From Nitrospira_G sp035457545 (GTDB lineage: Bacteria > Nitrospirota > Nitrospiria > Nitrospirales > Nitrospiraceae), in assembly GCA_035457545.1 (NCBI GenBank), contig DATIBM010000005.1, positions 1 through 5,374 on the forward strand: a DNA stretch of 5,374 bases, given 5' to 3'. The notes under the pieces are model-generated. The model had not been told where the DNA came from and searched no databases. It saw nothing but the letters and a program-made list of their open reading frames with translations. Below, in pieces: positions 5,200-5,374 of this stretch; the stretch's first letter is position 1, and every line of letters starts with the position of its first letter. The position numbers were made by a program, and so were the translations under genes.

Positions 5200-5374
5200 T
5201 CATCCCCCTCCAGGGACGCCGGAGGTTTCAACAATCAGCAACTCGCCGCGCACTTCCGGGTGAATGTCGCACCAGATCGTGTGGTACTGCGTATAGGCTT
5301 CGTTCCCCCCGTACAGCCCGTCGCGCTGAACCTCTGAGGGCTTGGCAAAGGTCAGCGTCATGACCTGCCCCGGA
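5200..5374 (-). CDS. Cupredoxin-like protein, C-terminal fragment (5' end beyond window)
   Basis: The minus-strand frame beginning at 5373 is open for 57 codons to TGA at 5202-5200, and the gene continues right of the window. The fragment starts P-G-Q-V-M-T-L-T-F and contains Y-H-T-I-W-C-D-I-H-P-E-V-R-G followed by a final beta-strand-like LLIVET. TIWCxxHP with a closing hydrophobic strand is a cupredoxin C-terminal copper motif (fragment Cys35 and His38). In common small cupredoxins of the C-x2-H-P-x-M-x-G type the residue three after His is the axial Met; here it is Val41. The motif also resembles nitrosocyanin TIWCQLHP. Full length, signal peptide and first His ligand cannot be seen; it could be the cupredoxin domain of a larger protein. 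It is in the same orientation as the two cupredoxin genes downstream but separated by a terminator-like hairpin. Confidence 0.75.
   Translation of the reverse strand, partial: PGQVMTLTFAKPSEVQRDGLYGGNEAYTQYHTIWCDIHPEVRGELLIVETSGVPGGG

Noticed and set aside
4847..5203. 118-codon minus frame overlapping the 151-aa cupredoxin gene, starting beside the 5200 stop
   Set aside because: It is out of frame with the cupredoxin, has low-complexity Arg-rich content and runs through the terminator hairpin.
4809..5363. 184-codon + frame over the cupredoxin region
   Set aside because: It is antisense to the cupredoxin genes and crosses the terminator hairpin; the minus-strand frames have signal peptides and conserved Cys/His motifs.
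1..5374. tRNA or rRNA genes, CRISPR arrays, transposases or insertion-sequence ends
   Set aside because: I saw no spaced direct repeats, no transposase motifs and no tRNA-like cloverleaf or rRNA sequence on either strand.

Overview
The window is GC-rich and densely coding, and reads like a chromosomal segment of a chemolithotrophic bacterium. A Nitrospira-like member of the Nitrospirota is my best guess. This rests on the combination of a bd-like membrane oxidase, several small exported cupredoxins and an FhlA-type sigma-54 activator. It is inference from gene content; no rRNA or other phylogenetic marker is present.

Layout. On the + strand, positions 1-1031 hold the C-terminal part of a polytopic membrane protein resembling cytochrome bd-like oxidase subunit I; its 5' end lies left of the window. 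It converges on a minus-strand block through a 268-bp intergenic region that contains a 12-bp hairpin and no credible gene. The minus-strand block, read right to left in transcription order, contains: the last 57 codons of a cupredoxin-like protein (5374-5200); a strong terminator-like hairpin (5123-5169); a 151-aa exported cupredoxin-like protein (5048-4593); a paralogous 183-aa (or 196-aa) cupredoxin-like protein (start 4557 or 4596, end 4006); a 144-aa single-pass membrane protein of unknown function (3994-3560); an imperfect palindromic repeat (3507-3554); and a sigma-54-dependent activator with two GAF domains (start 3366 or 3489, end 1300).

The copper-protein part is the most interesting. 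The two tandem paralogs share the motifs RTHxF, GLFE and FFCPLH and both have the cupredoxin Cys-x2-His signature, but the position of the usual axial Met (His+5) is His in one and Asp in the other. Cys-x2-His-x4-His is the ligand spacing of the red copper protein nitrosocyanin. The upstream partial protein carries TIWCDIHP, close to nitrosocyanin TIWCQLHP, and also lacks the Met. So three neighbouring cupredoxin-like proteins appear to have lost the classical blue-copper axial ligand in three different ways.

How the genes may work together (inference): the exported cupredoxins and the 144-aa membrane protein form a co-transcribed unit, possibly a periplasmic electron-carrier or copper-handling module. 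The GAF-containing sigma-54 activator lies immediately downstream and could regulate it or the converging oxidase. No good -24/-12 sigma-54 promoter was found inside the window, so its targets are not visible here.
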